From Massilia alkalitolerans DSM 17462 (lineage in GTDB: Bacteria; Pseudomonadota; Gammaproteobacteria; Burkholderiales; Burkholderiaceae_D): a DNA stretch of 64,000 nucleotides. Each line of letters opens with the position of its first letter. Within the stretch, counting starts at the first letter, position 1. The position numbers were made by a program, and so were the translations under genes. Shown in pieces: positions 56,089 through 63,597 of the stretch. The stretch spans positions 62,001-126,000 of the forward strand of contig NZ_ATYR01000005.1 in the NCBI RefSeq assembly GCF_000427785.1. The letters are read 5' to 3'. The notes under the pieces are model-generated. The model had not been told where the DNA came from. It saw nothing but the letters and a program-made list of their open reading frames with translations, and did not search any database.

Positions 56089-58062
56089 TTATTTCAGTAA
56101 GTAGGTATTGAAGAAATCGATCGTCGAATAGAACAGGTAATCGGCATTCGCCTTCTTGCCGAAGCCATGTCCCTCGTCGTTCGCCGTCATGTACCACACC
56201 GGCGTGCCGTTCTTCTTCACCGTGGCGACGATCTGGTCGGCCTCCTGCCAAGGCACGCGCGGGTCGTTCTTGCCCTGCACCACGAACAGCGGCTTCTTGA
56301 TTTTCGAAGCATTGTTGGCCGGCGCCGTCGCTTCCATCCACTTGCGCATTTCCGGATCGCGCTCGTCGCCATACTCCACACGGCGCAGGTCGCGGCGGTA
56401 GCTTTCGGTGCGCTCGAGGAAGGTGACGAAGTTCGAGATGCCGACGATGTCGATCGCCGCGGCAATGCGCTCCGGGTACATGGTCGATACGGCAAGGCTC
56501 ATGTAGCCGCCGTAGGAGCCGCCCACCACCGCCACGCGCGAAGCGTCCATGTCGGGCTGGGTCGCGATCCAGTCGAGCAGCGCGCCGATGTCCTTCACCG
56601 AATCTTCCCGCAGCTTGCCGTTGTCCAGCTTCAGGAAGCTCTTGCCGTAGCCGGTCGACCCGCGCACGTTCGGGTAGATCACCGTCAGGCCCATCTCGTC
56701 GGTGTAGTAGTTGTTGCGTCCCAAGAAGCCCGGCGTCGACTGCCCTTCCGGACCGCCGTGGATGTTGATCACCACCGGGCGCTTGCCGGGGAACCGGGCG
56801 GCATCCGGACGGTAGACGAAGCCCGAGATCTCGCGGCCGTCGAAGGACTTCCAGCGCACCAGCGAGGGTTCGACGAACTTGTTCATGTCGACATCCATCT
56901 TCTCGTGCCGGGTCCAGCGCGTCACGACCGCGGTCTTCGCGTCGATGCTGTAGACCTCCGACGGGCTGCGCGCCGAGGACAGCGACAGCGCCAGGTTGCG
57001 GCTGTTGTTGTGCCACTCGATGCGGCCGATGACGCCCATCGGCAGCTTCGGCTGCGCCACCAGCTTGTGGTCACGGGTTGACATCATGCGCAGCACGCTG
57101 CTGCCGTCCTCGTTCGCCACGAAGGCCAGCAGCTTGCCGTCGTCGGTCAGGTCGAAGCTGTCGATGTCCCAGTTGATGTCGGGCGTCAGCACGGTCTCCT
57201 TGCCGCTGGCAAGGTCGATGTAGACCAGGCGCTGGAATTCCGAGCCGCGGTCGCTGGTCGTGTAGACGCCCTTGCCGTCGCGCGAGAACTTGGCATTGCC
57301 GTAGGCGACCTTCTCCTCACCCTTGTCGGTCAGGCGGCGGCTCTTGCCGCTGGCAACGTCCATCAGCCACAGGTAGGACTCGTTGGCCGACACGTACTCG
57401 CTGTACACCAGCTGCTTGTCGTCGTGCGAGAACTCGAAGGAGCCCCAGCCGCCGCCCGGCAGTTCGGCCAGCACGCGCGCCTGCTCCGGCTGCGTCGGGT
57501 CGACGATGCTGACGGTGGAGTTGACCTGGTCGTTCGAGCCCTGCCGGCCCACCGGCACCGTCACGTACAGCAGCCGGCCGTTCTTCTTCGCCCAGGCGGT
57601 GTCCTGCACCCGGCGGTTGTCGGGCGTGACGGGAATCGCGTCCGTCTTCCCGACGTCGCGGCGGTAGGCGCGGAACACCTCGTTGCCGCCGGTATCGCGG
57701 CCGAACACGTAGAACTTGCCATGGCGCGGCTCGTACTGGGCCGTGCGCACCGGCTCGGCGTAATCGGTCATCAATTCGAGCGGGGCGCCGGGCTTGGCCA
57801 TACGGAACAGCTGCGGCGTGTTGTTGTGGCGGCGCGAGACGATCATCTCGAGCCTGGTCGGGTGCCAGGATGCGTAGGAGGTCGGCTTGAAGTCGTTGTA
57901 CTTCGCCACCTGATTGGCCAGGCTGGCGCGTACCGGCGGCACGTTTTCCAGCACCATCGCGGCCGGGGGTGCGACGGCGGTCTCCTGGGCCGCGGCTGTG
58001 CCGGCGGCGAGAAGCAGGGTAGCGATCAGGGTCAGCCCGAGCGGGCGGCGGTCAAGTCTCAT
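56089..58062 (-). CDS. Exported S9 family peptidase (prolyl oligopeptidase/acylaminoacyl peptidase type)
   Basis: A 657-residue serine peptidase. A signal peptide (1-25, LLLAAGTAAAQE) precedes a beta-propeller with WD/TolB-like blades (about 60-400). The C-terminal alpha/beta-hydrolase domain has VVINIHGGPEGQS, the nucleophile in VVGGSYGGYMSLA, Asp in VQGKNDPRVPW and His in NDEGHGFGKK. It should trim peptides in the periplasm. The start at 58062 gives the signal peptide; upstream codons are not coding. It is convergent with dmlA across the repeat and divergent from the RstA-like gene. Confidence 0.92.
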   Translation of the reverse strand: MRLDRRPLGLTLIATLLLAAGTAAAQETAVAPPAAMVLENVPPVRASLANQVAKYNDFKPTSYASWHPTRLEMIVSRRHNNTPQLFRMAKPGAPLELMTDYAEPVRTAQYEPRHGKFYVFGRDTGGNEVFRAYRRDVGKTDAIPVTPDNRRVQDTAWAKKNGRLLYVTVPVGRQGSNDQVNSTVSIVDPTQPEQARVLAELPGGGWGSFEFSHDDKQLVYSEYVSANESYLWLMDVASGKSRRLTDKGEEKVAYGNAKFSRDGKGVYTTSDRGSEFQRLVYIDLASGKETVLTPDINWDIDSFDLTDDGKLLAFVANEDGSSVLRMMSTRDHKLVAQPKLPMGVIGRIEWHNNSRNLALSLSSARSPSEVYSIDAKTAVVTRWTRHEKMDVDMNKFVEPSLVRWKSFDGREISGFVYRPDAARFPGKRPVVINIHGGPEGQSTPGFLGRNNYYTDEMGLTVIYPNVRGSTGYGKSFLKLDNGKLREDSVKDIGALLDWIATQPDMDASRVAVVGGSYGGYMSLAVSTMYPERIAAAIDIVGISNFVTFLERTESYRRDLRRVEYGDERDPEMRKWMEATAPANNASKIKKPLFVVQGKNDPRVPWQEADQIVATVKKNGTPVWYMTANDEGHGFGKKANADYLFYSTIDFFNTYLLK

Positions 58063-58195
58063 CCGGTGGTCTCCGATGCATGGGTTGTTGGTGTTGTTGC
58101 TCCTCAACTTTACACGATGGTGGACCGGGCGCATCATTGTCACCGAACTGTAAGCAAATGTCCCCCCTTTGTAGGGGCTGTGCTGTCGGACAACT

Positions 58196-58218
58196 AGTTC
58201 TATACAATCTCGGACCAA
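58196..58218 (+). promoter_or_regulatory. Promoter/RBS region of the RstA-like gene
   Basis: TTCTATACAAT (a good -10, TACAAT at 58203) is followed by CCAAGGAGA, a strong ribosome-binding site. The same pair occurs upstream of the kinase gene at 62188-62210. A GTAAGC motif lies 53 bp before this TACAAT and 51 bp before the other, a possible regulator box. No clear -35 is visible. Confidence 0.5.
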
Positions 58219-58230
58219 GGAGAAACAAGC

Positions 58231-58920
58231 ATGTACCGAGTGATGTTGGTGGAAGACGACGCACGCCTGGCGGAGCTCGTCACCGAATACCTGTCCGGCT
58301 ATGAATTCGCGGTCGACCTGGTCACGCGCGGCGACCAGGCGCTGGAGCGTTTCAAGACGCTCTCGCCCGACGTCGTCGTGCTCGACCTGATGCTGCCGGG
58401 CCTGGACGGCATGGTGGTGTGCCGCCAGATCCGCGAGCTGTCCGAAGTGCCGATCCTGATCCTGACCGCGCGCGAGGACTCCTACGACGAAGTCTCGGGC
58501 CTGGAACAGGGCGCCGACGATTTCGTCAACAAGCCGGTGCAGCCACGCGTGCTGCTGGCGCGCCTGCGCGCCCTGATGCGGCGCACGGCCCAGGCCAAGG
58601 GCGGCCTTGACGCGCGCGTGCTGCAGTTCGGCGCGCTGCGCATCGTCACGACCGACCGCAGCGTGGTCTGGCGTGGCGAGCCCTGCGTGCTGTCGAACAC
58701 GGAATACAAGCTGCTGCTGGTGCTGGCCGAAGCCGCCGGCCGCGTGCTCTCGCGCGACGCGCTGCTCAAGAAGATGCGCGGGATCGAATTCGACGGGCTC
58801 GATCGCAGCATCGACAACTGCATCTCCAAGCTGCGCCGCAAGTTCGAGGATACCGATTCGGAAAAGATCAAGACGGTGTGGGGCGAAGGCTATCTGTTCT
58901 CGCCCTCTGCCTGGAATTGA
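58231..58920 (+). CDS. OmpR/RstA-type response regulator
   Basis: A 229-residue regulator. The receiver has MLVEDDARLAELV, phosphoacceptor Asp52 in VVVLDLMLPGLDG, LTARED and the lysine in FVNKPVQPR; the C-terminal winged helix (about 130-229) has CVLSNTEYKLLLVLAEAAGR, LKKMRGIEFDGLDRSIDNCI and VWGEGYLF. Sequence and motifs are closest to RstA. Its probable kinase is the RstB-like gene at 62262, 3.3 kb away beyond three leftward genes, which is unusual because such pairs are normally adjacent. A 17-bp hairpin repeat follows the stop. Confidence 0.9.
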   Translation: MYRVMLVEDDARLAELVTEYLSGYEFAVDLVTRGDQALERFKTLSPDVVVLDLMLPGLDGMVVCRQIRELSEVPILILTAREDSYDEVSGLEQGADDFVNKPVQPRVLLARLRALMRRTAQAKGGLDARVLQFGALRIVTTDRSVVWRGEPCVLSNTEYKLLLVLAEAAGRVLSRDALLKKMRGIEFDGLDRSIDNCISKLRRKFEDTDSEKIKTVWGEGYLFSPSAWN

Positions 58921-58922
58921 TG

Positions 58923-58959
58923 TTCGTAGGGTGGGCGGCTTTGCCGCCCACCCTACGAA
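58923..58959. repeat. Perfect 17-bp hairpin repeat in a convergent gap
   Basis: TTCGTAGGGTGGGCGGC-TTT-GCCGCCCACCCTACGAA: perfect arms around three bases, between the stops of the RstA-like gene and the convergent leftward gene. It is related in sequence to each arm of the 55978-56086 element. No T-run follows, so it is not a classical terminator, though it could block read-through. Confidence 0.88.
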
Positions 58960-58965
58960 AGCTCG

Positions 58966-59664
58966 TTACTCGAAGAGCGGCACGATCGCCAGCGGCGCGC
59001 TATAGGTAATCACCTGCGCCCGCTCGGCGCCGAAGCGGTAGTTCACTGCTGGGAAGTCGGCATCGAGGTCGCCGCCGAAGGCCGCGCCAGGCGTGAGCGG
59101 CAGCGCCTGCTCGCCTTCCGGACGGCGCAGCTTGACCGAGGCCTCCACGCCCTTCTTCGGGAACACCATGCGCACGCCCACGCACTGGCGCGAGCGCGCC
59201 GAGGCATCGACGTGGCGGGCATAGGCCAGCGCCTGGGCGCAGGCGGCGCGCAGCTCGTCGGTGTCATAGACGTTGTCCGCCCGCGGCGTGATCGTCACCC
59301 GCGCGCGCAGGCTGAAAGGGCCGATCTTGCGGTTCGGCGCCAGCACGGCGTTTTCGTCGTAGGCGGCTTTTACCAGCGGCAGGACGCCGCGGCCGAGGGC
59401 GTCGAGCGCCAGGCTGGTCTGCACGGTCTTGCCCGTCAGGATTAGCTGCAGGCCCTCACCCAGGACGCCCTTCTCGCGCGGCAGCAGCTGCAGGTGGTTC
59501 TGCAGCAGGCTCTTGGCGCCGCCGTATTTTTCGAACACGACCAGGCTGCGGTAGGCGTCGCGGTAGCTCGCCCACTCCGACGCGGGCGCGAGCGCCTGCG
59601 CCGCGGCCAGGCTGGCCGAGCTCAGGAGCAGTGCGCATGCGGTGGCGTGTGCGAATCGCATCAT
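58966..59664 (-). CDS. Exported protein of unknown function
   Basis: A 232-residue protein that I do not recognise. A signal peptide (1-23, ending LAAAQA) is followed by a mixed alpha/beta domain. Notable segments are GLQLILTGKTVQTSLALDAL and VLAPNRKIGPFSLRARVTIT; LRAACAQALAYA and SRQCVGVRMVFPKKGV carry the two cysteines. The ATG (59664) overlaps the TGA of the MipA/OmpV gene upstream, so the two form one operon. A periplasmic partner of the MipA-like barrel is likely from context only. Confidence 0.75.
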   Translation of the reverse strand: MMRFAHATACALLLSSASLAAAQALAPASEWASYRDAYRSLVVFEKYGGAKSLLQNHLQLLPREKGVLGEGLQLILTGKTVQTSLALDALGRGVLPLVKAAYDENAVLAPNRKIGPFSLRARVTITPRADNVYDTDELRAACAQALAYARHVDASARSRQCVGVRMVFPKKGVEASVKLRRPEGEQALPLTPGAAFGGDLDADFPAVNYRFGAERAQVITYSAPLAIVPLFE

Positions 59665-60509
59665 CAGAACCGGTAGGCGAAGGCGGTCGAAACCGTCACG
59701 TTGTTGGGCCGCTCGACGAGCGGGCTGCGGCGGGCGTCGCCCATCAGGCGCGTTCCCTGCACGCTTGATGTCAGCATCCAGGAAGGCGACAGCGCCCAGT
59801 TCCAGCGCGCGCCGATGCGCAGGTCCTTCACGCCGCCGTTCGGGCGATAGAAGCGGTTGCCGCTGCTCATGGCCTGTTCGGCGCTGACGCCGAAGTAGCT
59901 CTGCTGGTAGGCGCGGTTGGCCACATCCAGGCCAGCCGACAGCGACAGCGTGTGGTGCGGGGCCAGCTGCATTGCCAGGCGCTGGATGCCGAACTCGGCG
60001 CGCACGCCCTTGCGGTCATTGCCGGCGCCGGCCAGCACGCTGCTGGTCAGGCGCCATTGCGGCGACAGGTAGACATTGAAGAAAGCGCCCGCTTCAGGAC
60101 GCGCCTTGACCTCTTCCATGCCGGCGAGCGGACTGGCGCTTTTCATCGCGCGCTCCGTCGACGGCAGCATCGTGGCAAAGGCCTCGACGCCGCCGATGCC
60201 GTTGCCGGTGCCCGATTCGGTGCGGCGCGGATGGATGGCCAGCAGCGGGCCGTATTCGACGACCGGGCTGGCGGACAGGTGCATCCCCGCGCTCATGCCG
60301 GAAATGAAGATGCCGTTGCTCCATTGAACCTGAAGCACTGGCAATGCCCTGACCTTCCTGCTGTCCGCCCCCTCGTACCGCGGCGCCGACACGACGCCCA
60401 GCCCCGCATACATATCGCGGCTGCCGTCGGGCATCGGGTTGGTGGTCGGCGTCTGTGCGCTTGCGGCGCTGCCCGAGACTGCCAGAACCAGGGCGAAAAG
60501 CTTGTTCAT
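59664..60509 (-). CDS. MipA/OmpV family outer-membrane protein
   Basis: A 281-residue outer-membrane protein. The signal peptide (1-18, ending ASA) is followed by the MipA domain, with AGLGVVSAPRYEGADSRKVR, ALPVLQVQWSNGIFI, LGIGARWNWALSPSW-like strands (LRIGARWNWALSPSWMLTSS) and the C-terminal VSTAFAYRF ending in phenylalanine. MipA proteins were first described as interacting with lytic transglycosylases; many homologues are controlled by an adjacent two-component system. Here it sits between an RstA-like regulator and an RstB-like kinase. Confidence 0.9.
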   Translation of the reverse strand: MNKLFALVLAVSGSAASAQTPTTNPMPDGSRDMYAGLGVVSAPRYEGADSRKVRALPVLQVQWSNGIFISGMSAGMHLSASPVVEYGPLLAIHPRRTESGTGNGIGGVEAFATMLPSTERAMKSASPLAGMEEVKARPEAGAFFNVYLSPQWRLTSSVLAGAGNDRKGVRAEFGIQRLAMQLAPHHTLSLSAGLDVANRAYQQSYFGVSAEQAMSSGNRFYRPNGGVKDLRIGARWNWALSPSWMLTSSVQGTRLMGDARRSPLVERPNNVTVSTAFAYRF

Positions 60510-60578
60510 GTCTTTCACAATCGGGAGAGTTCGGCAATCCAACATTTTACGTCGGGCAAGCCGAACTCTCACGCATTG

Positions 60579-61811
60579 TTACTGGTTGGTACGAGTTTCT
60601 GTCACGAATTCCACCGGGGCCTCGCTGCGTTTGACGATGACCAGGTGCGCCGGGTGGACGATCATCATGCCGCAGAAGACGCCGGGGCCTGGGACGCTGT
60701 CGACCACGCCGACCTGCAGCTTGCCGCCCTGGAAAGAGACGCTTCCGACGCCGCCGCCGTGGCAGGTGCTCGGCCTGGGACCGCGGAACACACCGATCAC
60801 CATCTGCTCCTTGAAATCCACCTTCGGCAAGGCGTGCTCGCTGCCGGCATGTTCGGCCCACAGGCTGGCCCAGGCCGCCTCGTCGCGCACCACGACATTG
60901 CGCTGCTCATGGATGGCGGTGCGCACATGCGGCTCGACCGTGGTGAAGTTGACGTAGTCGTTGACGATCTTGCGGAACTCGACCGGCGCGTCAAGCTTCG
61001 GCACCGCGACCACGCGCATTGGCTGGGTCACGGCGGCCAGGCACAGCGCGACCGGCGACATGTCGCGGACTTCGTATTCGACCAGCAGCTTGCCGTCCTT
61101 CGAGCCGGCGTACACCACGTCGAAAGTGCCACAGCCCGGGTTGCCGCTGCCCTGGAACACGGCCACCAGCATGTTGCGCGAGAAATCGACTTCCGGCGCA
61201 GCGATGCGGGTCTTGCTGTGTTCGGCCCACAGTGCCGACCAGGCGGCCGCGTCCTTGATCACGACTTCGCGCGCCGTCTCGATGTTCGAGAAGCTCTCGC
61301 TGACGATGGTCTTGAAGGCGACCGGGGTGCCCGACTTGGGCAGGAAGCCGACCGGCGCGACCTTGTGGCCGGCGCCCAGTCCCAGGTCGGCCTTGTCGAG
61401 GTTCTTCAGCATGGTGTCGAACAGGGCGCGCACGCTCTCATCCTTGCAGCTGGTGCGCGGGCCGGCAATCGTGTCGCCGGAAGTGCACAGCACGGCTTGC
61501 GGATTGGCGCCCATCAGGGTCTGGCCATACGAATTGTCGGCGCAGTTGCCGGCACGGTCCCACAGCACGTACTTGCTGTCGACGACATACAGCTGGTTGC
61601 GGGTCGATGCGCAGGATGCTTCCTGGGCCATCTTGATGTACTCGGAAACGACCGGAACGCCGCCATTCGGCTCGCCGACGGCAATGCCCTGCCCTGCCGT
61701 CTGGTTCCTCATGACGGCAGTGCCTTCACCGCCGCCGCCACAGGCTGCCAAAGCCACGCCCATGCCGAGAACGGCGGCGGCGTTGATCAGAGTGCGTCCC
61801 AACTCCCTCAT
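60579..61811 (-). CDS. Lipoprotein with two PrcB-like domains
   Basis: A 410-residue lipoprotein. The signal ends in the lipobox LAACG (VLGMGVALAACGGGG). After about 140 residues containing CASTRNQLYVVDSKYVLWDR come two related domains. Copy one is about 160-260 (VVIKDAAAWSALWAEHSKTR, PEVDFSRNMLVAVFQGSGNP) and copy two about 285-400 (VVVRDEAAWASLWAEHAGSE, PKVDFKEQMVIGVFRGPRPS). These match the PrcB C-terminal domain, first seen in a protease-complex accessory protein. ATG at 61811 has GGAG before it; a GTG five codons earlier is possible. Function is unknown. Confidence 0.82.
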   Translation of the reverse strand: MRELGRTLINAAAVLGMGVALAACGGGGEGTAVMRNQTAGQGIAVGEPNGGVPVVSEYIKMAQEASCASTRNQLYVVDSKYVLWDRAGNCADNSYGQTLMGANPQAVLCTSGDTIAGPRTSCKDESVRALFDTMLKNLDKADLGLGAGHKVAPVGFLPKSGTPVAFKTIVSESFSNIETAREVVIKDAAAWSALWAEHSKTRIAAPEVDFSRNMLVAVFQGSGNPGCGTFDVVYAGSKDGKLLVEYEVRDMSPVALCLAAVTQPMRVVAVPKLDAPVEFRKIVNDYVNFTTVEPHVRTAIHEQRNVVVRDEAAWASLWAEHAGSEHALPKVDFKEQMVIGVFRGPRPSTCHGGGVGSVSFQGGKLQVGVVDSVPGPGVFCGMMIVHPAHLVIVKRSEAPVEFVTETRTNQ

Positions 61812-61839
61812 TTTCTTCTTCTCCACCGATCGTTTCCAC

Positions 61840-62002
61840 AGGAAGCACTGATTGATTCATGGCGGCGGCCTCAGCCACGAGAAAATGCGCCCTGCAGCGT
61901 TGCAAATCCTCGCGATACCACGCGGTATCGCTCCGGTTTGCGCCTTGCCGGACACATTTTTCGTGACTGATTCCTGCGCGCCAGAACCAATCAGTGCTTC
62001 CT
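61840..62002. repeat. 163-bp MITE-like palindromic element
   Basis: The ends are perfect 15-bp inverted repeats: AGGAAGCACTGATTG (61840-61854) and its complement (61988-62002). The arms remain alignable inward (CACGAGAAAATG versus CACGAAAAATG; GTTGCAAATCC versus GCGCAAACCGG) and meet at the perfect palindrome GCGATACC-ACGC-GGTATCGC (61912-61931). Everything shares one centre near 61921. No obvious target-site duplication is visible. It lies directly upstream of the PrcB-domain lipoprotein gene and must be part of, or displace, its promoter. Confidence 0.8.
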
Positions 62003-62006
62003 TGAA

Positions 62007-62041
62007 TAAAAAAACCCGCCGACACTCGCATATCAGGCGGG
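62007..62041 (-). terminator. Orphan leftward terminator
   Basis: On the minus strand, CCCGCC (62020-62015 side) pairs with GGCGGG around a 15-base loop and is followed by TTTTTTT (62014-62008). No leftward gene ends here: the next gene to the right is on the plus strand. It would end a short transcript or act as an attenuator about 200 bp before the PrcB-domain lipoprotein gene. Confidence 0.65.
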
Positions 62042-62187
62042 CAAACGGAAAACCAGATAATCCTTGACCTGATGTTGAGCATCATAGGCATCCCCGGCCT
62101 CGCATTCCCCCTCGAACTGTCGAGGAATTGTCTGCAATTTGTAAGCTTGCGCAGCGCCAGCGGGGAGATTCCTAAGAGACGTTTGCT

Positions 62188-62210
62188 CCTATACAATGCT
62201 GCCAAGGAGA
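62188..62210 (+). promoter_or_regulatory. Promoter/RBS region of the RstB-like kinase gene
   Basis: TCCTATACAAT (-10 at 62192) followed by GCCAAGGAGATAC is nearly the same as the region before the RstA-like gene. The strong ribosome-binding site serves the leader ORF at 62215 rather than the kinase itself. Confidence 0.5.
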
Positions 62211-62214
62211 TACT

Positions 62215-62265
62215 ATGTGTTTGGCAGCAGTCCGTAACAATCAGTTATGCAGGATGGGCATGTGA
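62215..62265 (+). CDS. 16-codon leader ORF before the kinase gene
   Basis: ATG at 62215, placed five bases after AAGGAGA, opens MCLAAVRNNQLCRMGM and stops with TGA at 62263. That stop overlaps the kinase GTG (62262) in the sequence ATGTGA, so translation of the leader could feed ribosomes to the kinase. Too short to judge by codon use; whether it is a true leader peptide or an accident of the shared upstream region is open. Confidence 0.4.
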   Translation: MCLAAVRNNQLCRMGM

Positions 62266-63563
62266 ACCGGATATTCTTCCGTTTCTTCGTGCTGGTCATG
62301 CTTTCGATCACGGCGGCGACTTTCGTGATTTACTTCGCCTTCAGCCGGCTGTTCGGGGATCCGCTCGAGGACATCGCACGCCGCCAGGCGGCTGCCCAGA
62401 TCTTCCTGCTCGAACAATATATCGACCAGGCCCCAAGCGACGAATGGCTGGCGCGCCTGAACAACGTGCGCATCGTGTCGGACGTGCGCTATGACCTGAT
62501 TCCGCTGGCGCAGGCACGCAGCGCCCTGCCCGCCGGCCGGCGCGCGCTGCTCGACCGCGGCGAACTGGTGCTCGATCCCACCAATCGCAGCTTCTACCGC
62601 CGCGTCGACCTCGACGGCGAACGCTACATCGGCAGCCACGAGGAAGTGCTGCATGCGCAGGACCTGCCGGTGGACATCGGGCAGGCGCTCAAGATGGAAG
62701 CGCTGCGCTACGTGATCGTGGCGATCGCGCTCTTGGTGCCGATCGCGCTGTGGTCGCGCTCGCACTGGCAGGGCTTGCAGTCGCTGTCGCGCATGGCGGA
62801 CGAATTCGGCAGCGGCAAGCTGACCGCGCGTTCCCAGATGAAGCCCTCGGCCTCGATCTATCCGCTGGCCGAACGCATCAACCACATGGCCGACCGCATC
62901 GAAGACCTGCTGGAAGCGCAGAAAAGCCTGCTGCACTCGGTGTCGCACGAACTGCGCACGCCGATCGCGCGGCTCGAATTCGGGCTCGAACTGCTGGACG
63001 CGCGCGCCAGGGACGCCGACCTGAGCAAGCGGGTCAGGGCGATGGAAGGCGACTTGCGCGAACTGAATTCCCTGGTGAACGAACTGCTCGACATGAGCAA
63101 GCTCGACAGCACACGCAAGCTGCAGATCGAGCCGGTCCGGCTGGACGCGTTGCTGCGCGAATGCCTCGAGATGCTGCCGCCTTCGCCGCATACGCTCGAC
63201 TGCATGCTCCCCGAGGACCTGGGCGAGCTCGCGCTCGACCGCCGCCTGCTGGCGCGCGCCGTCTGCAACCTGCTGCGCAACGCCCAGAAATATGCGGCCG
63301 ACCGCATCCTGCTGTCGGCGGCGCGCACCGGGGGCGGCGTCGAGATCACGGTCGACGACGACGGACCCGGCATCCCGGTCGAGGAACGCGAGAAGGTGTT
63401 CGACCCCTTTTACCGGCTCGACCGCAGCCGCGATCGCGCCACCGGCGGCTTCGGCCTCGGCCTGTCGATCGCGCGCAAGGCGGTGGCGCTGCACGGCGGC
63501 AGCCTGCATGCGGACAGCGCGCCGCTGGGCGGGGCGCGCTTCGTGATCAAGCTGCCCGCCTGA
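62262..63563 (+). CDS. RstB-type sensor histidine kinase
   Basis: A sensor of about 433 residues with two membrane helices (IFFRFFVLVMLSITAATFVIYF and YVIVAIALLVPIALW), a short periplasmic domain (about 35-140), HAMP (QGLQSLSRMADEFGSG), HisKA with His in HSVSHELRTPIARLEFGLEL (about 229) and an ATPase domain (NLLRNAQKYA, DDDGPGIPVEER, GGFGLGLSIARKAV). I prefer GTG at 62262 (AGGA at a suitable distance and overlap with the leader stop); ATG at 62247 is the alternative and lacks a ribosome-binding site. It should phosphorylate the RstA-like regulator at 58231. Confidence 0.88.
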   Translation: MNRIFFRFFVLVMLSITAATFVIYFAFSRLFGDPLEDIARRQAAAQIFLLEQYIDQAPSDEWLARLNNVRIVSDVRYDLIPLAQARSALPAGRRALLDRGELVLDPTNRSFYRRVDLDGERYIGSHEEVLHAQDLPVDIGQALKMEALRYVIVAIALLVPIALWSRSHWQGLQSLSRMADEFGSGKLTARSQMKPSASIYPLAERINHMADRIEDLLEAQKSLLHSVSHELRTPIARLEFGLELLDARARDADLSKRVRAMEGDLRELNSLVNELLDMSKLDSTRKLQIEPVRLDALLRECLEMLPPSPHTLDCMLPEDLGELALDRRLLARAVCNLLRNAQKYAADRILLSAARTGGGVEITVDDDGPGIPVEEREKVFDPFYRLDRSRDRATGGFGLGLSIARKAVALHGGSLHADSAPLGGARFVIKLPA

Positions 63564-63597
63564 AGCGGGAACAGGACAACAACACACGGGACACGCC

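Noticed and set aside
58923-58959. Rho-independent terminator for the RstA-like gene
   Set aside because: Perfect hairpin but no T-run on either side; better described as a REP-like repeat, though it could still hinder read-through.
61726-62205. 159-codon minus-strand frame covering the palindromic element
   Set aside because: It crosses the palindrome, the orphan terminator and the start of the lipoprotein gene in another phase; no coding character.
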